Part shown: positions 61,733 to 64,000 of the stretch, in pieces
How positions within the stretch are numbered: position 1 is the first letter of the stretch
Layout of the letters: the number at the start of each line of letters is the position of its first letter
From: Marinobacter sp050379415
Lineage (GTDB): Bacteria; Pseudomonadota; Gammaproteobacteria; Pseudomonadales; Oleiphilaceae
DNA length: 64,000 nucleotides
Direction of reading: 5' to 3'
Assembly: GCF_050379415.1 (NCBI RefSeq)
Contig: NZ_JBNRLS010000003.1
Location: 124,001-188,000 of the forward strand
Position numbers and translations under genes: made by a program
Notes under the pieces: model-generated
What the model was told of the DNA's origin: nothing
The model's database searches: none
What the model saw: the letters and a program-made list of their open reading frames with translations, nothing else

Positions 61733-61836
61733 TGTCGCATCTGGATACGGAAGCACTGTTGCGCCCAGCACTGGTTGGGACTATAACTTAAAATTAACTG
61801 TTCAAAAGTCGAACAACAATTCCAAGGATCAAAGTT

Positions 61837-62448
61837 TTGGCTAGCACCGCTGAACTGCAATGCCCTCGCTCCATCACTGAAGAAGATCGTGCCCGGGCTC
61901 AAATCTACCAGTTACTGGCTGTCCTGCTGGGTGGCCCGCCTACTGGCGAGCTGCTCGAAGGACTGGCATCTCTGGAGGGTGACGACAGCCCCCTGGGCTC
62001 CGCCTACAGGAATCTGGCCGCTCTTGCCGAACGCACCTCACCCCATGACGCCGAGCGGGAGTTCAACAATCTTTTCGTGGGACTCGGCCGTGGTGAACTG
62101 CTGCCGTACGCCAGTTATTACCTGACTGGATTCCTGAACGAGAAACCCCTTGCGGAATTGCGTACCGATCTGATGGCCCGGGGCATCAAAGCCAGCGAGA
62201 ACGTCAAGGAACCGGAAGATCATATCAGCACGCTGTGTGAAATCATGGCGGGCATCATTACCGGCGAGTTCGAATGCGATAGCGACTTGCCGTCACAAAA
62301 AGCCTTTTTTGACGCGCACATGGCAAAGTGGGCGGAATTATTTTTTACCGATTTGGAGAAAGCGCAAAGCGCGGTCTTCTACGCTCCTGTGGGCTCGTTG
62401 GGTCGGGCTTTCATGGCCGTGGAGGCAGATGCCTTTGCAATTCAATAA
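61837..62448 (+). CDS. TorD/DmsD family molybdoenzyme chaperone
   Basis: A 203-residue protein with TTG start (61837) and AAGGATC upstream. EREFNNLFVGLGRGELLPYASYYLTG and the helical context match the TorD fold, as does the CxH-free signature PYASYYLTGFLNEKPLAELR. It would bind the twin-arginine signal of the formate dehydrogenase encoded just downstream and hold it for cofactor insertion and export. Confidence 0.9.
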   Translation: MASTAELQCPRSITEEDRARAQIYQLLAVLLGGPPTGELLEGLASLEGDDSPLGSAYRNLAALAERTSPHDAEREFNNLFVGLGRGELLPYASYYLTGFLNEKPLAELRTDLMARGIKASENVKEPEDHISTLCEIMAGIITGEFECDSDLPSQKAFFDAHMAKWAELFFTDLEKAQSAVFYAPVGSLGRAFMAVEADAFAIQ

Positions 62449-62489
62449 CCGGGATCCTGTTGATCCCTTAATCCAGGTGGAGGAGTCCG

Positions 62490-62681
62490 ATGGACAATCC
62501 GAAGCGTGAAAACAGCCGGCGCCGTTTCCTGCAAATGGCAGCTGCTGCAGCTCCGGCTGCCGTAGCAATGGCAGTTGCACCGAACGCCGCAGCCGAGGTC
62601 GTCAAAAAAGACGCTCCGAAAAGCCGCGGTCTGCGTGACACGGAGCACACACGTAAGTATTTCGAATCGGCTCGCTTTTAA
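62490..62681 (+). CDS. formate dehydrogenase region TAT-signal peptide protein
   Basis: A 63-residue product with an N-terminal twin-arginine motif (SRRRFLQM) and a hydrophobic Ala-rich stretch. The 'formate dehydrogenase region TAT target' family is described as a short TAT-signal protein in such loci; this matches in size, position and motif. RBS GGTGGAGGAG ends about 10 bases before the ATG. Function unknown. Confidence 0.88.
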   Translation: MDNPKRENSRRRFLQMAAAAAPAAVAMAVAPNAAAEVVKKDAPKSRGLRDTEHTRKYFESARF

Positions 62682-62768
62682 GGAAGCGTGAATCATTCAA
62701 GGTTGCGTGATGCTCTTGAATGATCACACCTCCATAAAAACGAGAACAAAAAGAGAGAGGTAAGTGAC

Positions 62769-64000
62769 ATGTTACGGAAGAAGACCAACGGGGTAGCGAA
62801 AGGCCCCCGTGCGGGATCTTTGCTTTCATCCCTCGCTGCCAGAACTATGGACCGTCGTGGTTTTTTGGCGGCCTCCGGTGTGACAGTGGGCGGCCTGGCG
62901 GCTTTGTCGCTGACGTCGGGACGGGTTGAAGCTGCGACCCCTTCGACCGAAGGCGGGGAAATCGTTCGCAAAAAGTCCGTGTGTACCCACTGCTCGGTTG
63001 GCTGCACGGTGGAGGCGGAAGTCCAGAATGGCACCTGGATTGGGCAGGAGCCGGGCTGGGACAGCCCGTTCAATATGGGCGCTCACTGTGCCAAAGGCGC
63101 TTCGGTGCGCGAGCACGCCCACGGCGAGCGTCGTCTCAAGTCTCCCATGAAAATGGTCGACGGCCAGTGGCAGAAGATCCCCTGGGATCAGGCGATCAAC
63201 GAAATCGGCGACAAGATGCTGCAAATCCGCGATGAGAGCGGTCCCGATTCGGTCTACTGGTTGGGCAGTGCCAAGTTCAACAACGAACAAGCGTATCTGT
63301 TCCGCAAATTTGCTGCCTACTGGGGCACCAACAACGTCGACCACCAGGCCCGGATCTGTCACTCGACAACCGTGGCTGGCGTAGCCAACACCTGGGGCTA
63401 CGGTGCGATGACCAACTCGTACAACGACATCCACAACTCCAAGGCGATCTTCCTGATCGGGGGCAACCCCGCCGAAGCGCACCCGGTGTCGCTGCTACAC
63501 ATCCTGAAAGCCAAGGAAGAAAACAACGCGCCGCTCATCGTTTGTGATCCGCGTTTCACCCGCACCGCCGCTCACGCGGACGAGTTTGTGCGTTTCCGGC
63601 CGGGTTCAGACGTTGCGCTGGTCTGGGGCATTCTCTGGCACATCTTCGAGAACGGCTGGGAAGACAAGGAGTTTATCCGTACCCGGGTCTGGGGAATGGA
63701 TGAGATTCGCGAAGAGGTAAAACGCTGGGATCCCGAAGAAGTCGAGCGGGTTACCGGTGCGCCAGGAAAGCAGCTCGAGCGCGTTGCCCGTACCCTGGTC
63801 AACAACCGCCCGGGCACGGTTATCTGGTGCATGGGCGGCACACAGCACACCAACGGTAACAACAACACCCGCGCCTACTGCATTCTGCAGCTGGCATTGG
63901 GCAACATGGGCGTTTCCGGCGGCGGCACCAACATCTTCCGCGGTCACGATAATGTGCAAGGTGCCACTGATCTGGGGGTTCTGGCCGATACCCTGCCCGG
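62769..64000 (+). CDS. formate dehydrogenase alpha subunit, Cys type (3' part missing)
   Basis: The ATG at 62769, with GAGAGG about 8 bases upstream, opens a frame that runs off the window (410 codons seen; family members have about 950-1000). A twin-arginine signal (DRRGFLAAS, Arg29-Arg30) directs periplasmic export. [4Fe-4S] ligands are Cys72, Cys75, Cys79 and Cys107. The active-site residue is Cys197 followed by His198 (ARICHSTTVAG), a TGT codon where some enzymes use selenocysteine. It oxidises formate to CO2 using a Mo- or W-bis-MGD; the adjacent TupBCA favours tungsten but does not prove it. Confidence 0.93.
   Translation, partial: MLRKKTNGVAKGPRAGSLLSSLAARTMDRRGFLAASGVTVGGLAALSLTSGRVEAATPSTEGGEIVRKKSVCTHCSVGCTVEAEVQNGTWIGQEPGWDSPFNMGAHCAKGASVREHAHGERRLKSPMKMVDGQWQKIPWDQAINEIGDKMLQIRDESGPDSVYWLGSAKFNNEQAYLFRKFAAYWGTNNVDHQARICHSTTVAGVANTWGYGAMTNSYNDIHNSKAIFLIGGNPAEAHPVSLLHILKAKEENNAPLIVCDPRFTRTAAHADEFVRFRPGSDVALVWGILWHIFENGWEDKEFIRTRVWGMDEIREEVKRWDPEEVERVTGAPGKQLERVARTLVNNRPGTVIWCMGGTQHTNGNNNTRAYCILQLALGNMGVSGGGTNIFRGHDNVQGATDLGVLADTLP

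Noticed and set aside
63350..63365. Possible selenocysteine codon in the formate dehydrogenase.
   Set aside because: The codon at residue 197 is TGT (Cys), not TGA, and no downstream SECIS-like hairpin is needed.

Overview
The window is dense, mostly GC-rich chromosomal DNA from a marine-type gammaproteobacterium, most likely Marinobacter or a close relative. This is inferred from a Pseudomonas-like housekeeping set (rep, cytochrome c5, phosphomannomutase, bfd-bfr, yaeQ, LrgAB, BCKDH, OPAA-type prolidase) combined with marine-style accessory genes. No species can be proved from the sequence alone. No CRISPR array, rRNA, insertion sequence or replication origin was seen.

Layout. 1-15.1 kb is core genes: the N-terminal part of Tex, a degenerate diguanylate cyclase/phosphodiesterase, Rep helicase, a lipoprotein with a full galactose-oxidase-type copper-radical site, a cytochrome c5, outer-membrane phospholipase PldA, a phosphomannomutase, Bfd-Bfr iron storage, and a prolidase with its LysR neighbour. 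15.1-20.8 kb is a dpp-type peptide ABC operon (minus strand) with a hairpin between the binding-protein gene and the permeases. 21-24.9 kb is a signalling operon: an ethylene-receptor-like sensor kinase, an Rcp1-like response regulator, a REC-GGDEF-EAL protein and a pseudo-receiver. 25-32.6 kb holds LrgAB, YaeQ and a branched-chain 2-oxoacid dehydrogenase operon ending in a Ser/Thr-type protein kinase.

At 32.7 kb a tRNA-Arg(CCG) is followed by a 4.6-kb segment carrying a neutral ceramidase, a beta-propeller lipoprotein and a HipA-like relic. A 47-bp copy of the tRNA 3' half closes it, the layout of a tRNA-targeted island. 37.7-46.9 kb is an accessory catabolic cluster: PxpA/PxpB/PxpC plus a dedicated biotin carboxylase and biotin carrier, a ribose-type ABC importer with a TorT-like binding protein, and a divergent LysR regulator.

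From 47 kb onward the genes serve transport and the Mo/W cofactor. A TPP riboswitch precedes a sodium:solute symporter. Then come a MOT1-like molybdate transporter, a regulator with an excisionase-like HTH and a binding-protein-like domain, TupBCA tungstate uptake, FdhD, MobA, MobB and MoeA. An opposite-strand operon follows (polyferredoxin, Mrp, lipoate/biotin-ligase-like protein, unknown). Last is DUF3305-DUF3306-TorD-TAT leader peptide-formate dehydrogenase alpha subunit, which runs off the end. Together 48.5-64 kb looks like one formate dehydrogenase biogenesis locus: metal uptake, cofactor assembly, sulfur insertion, Fe-S delivery, chaperone, export and enzyme.
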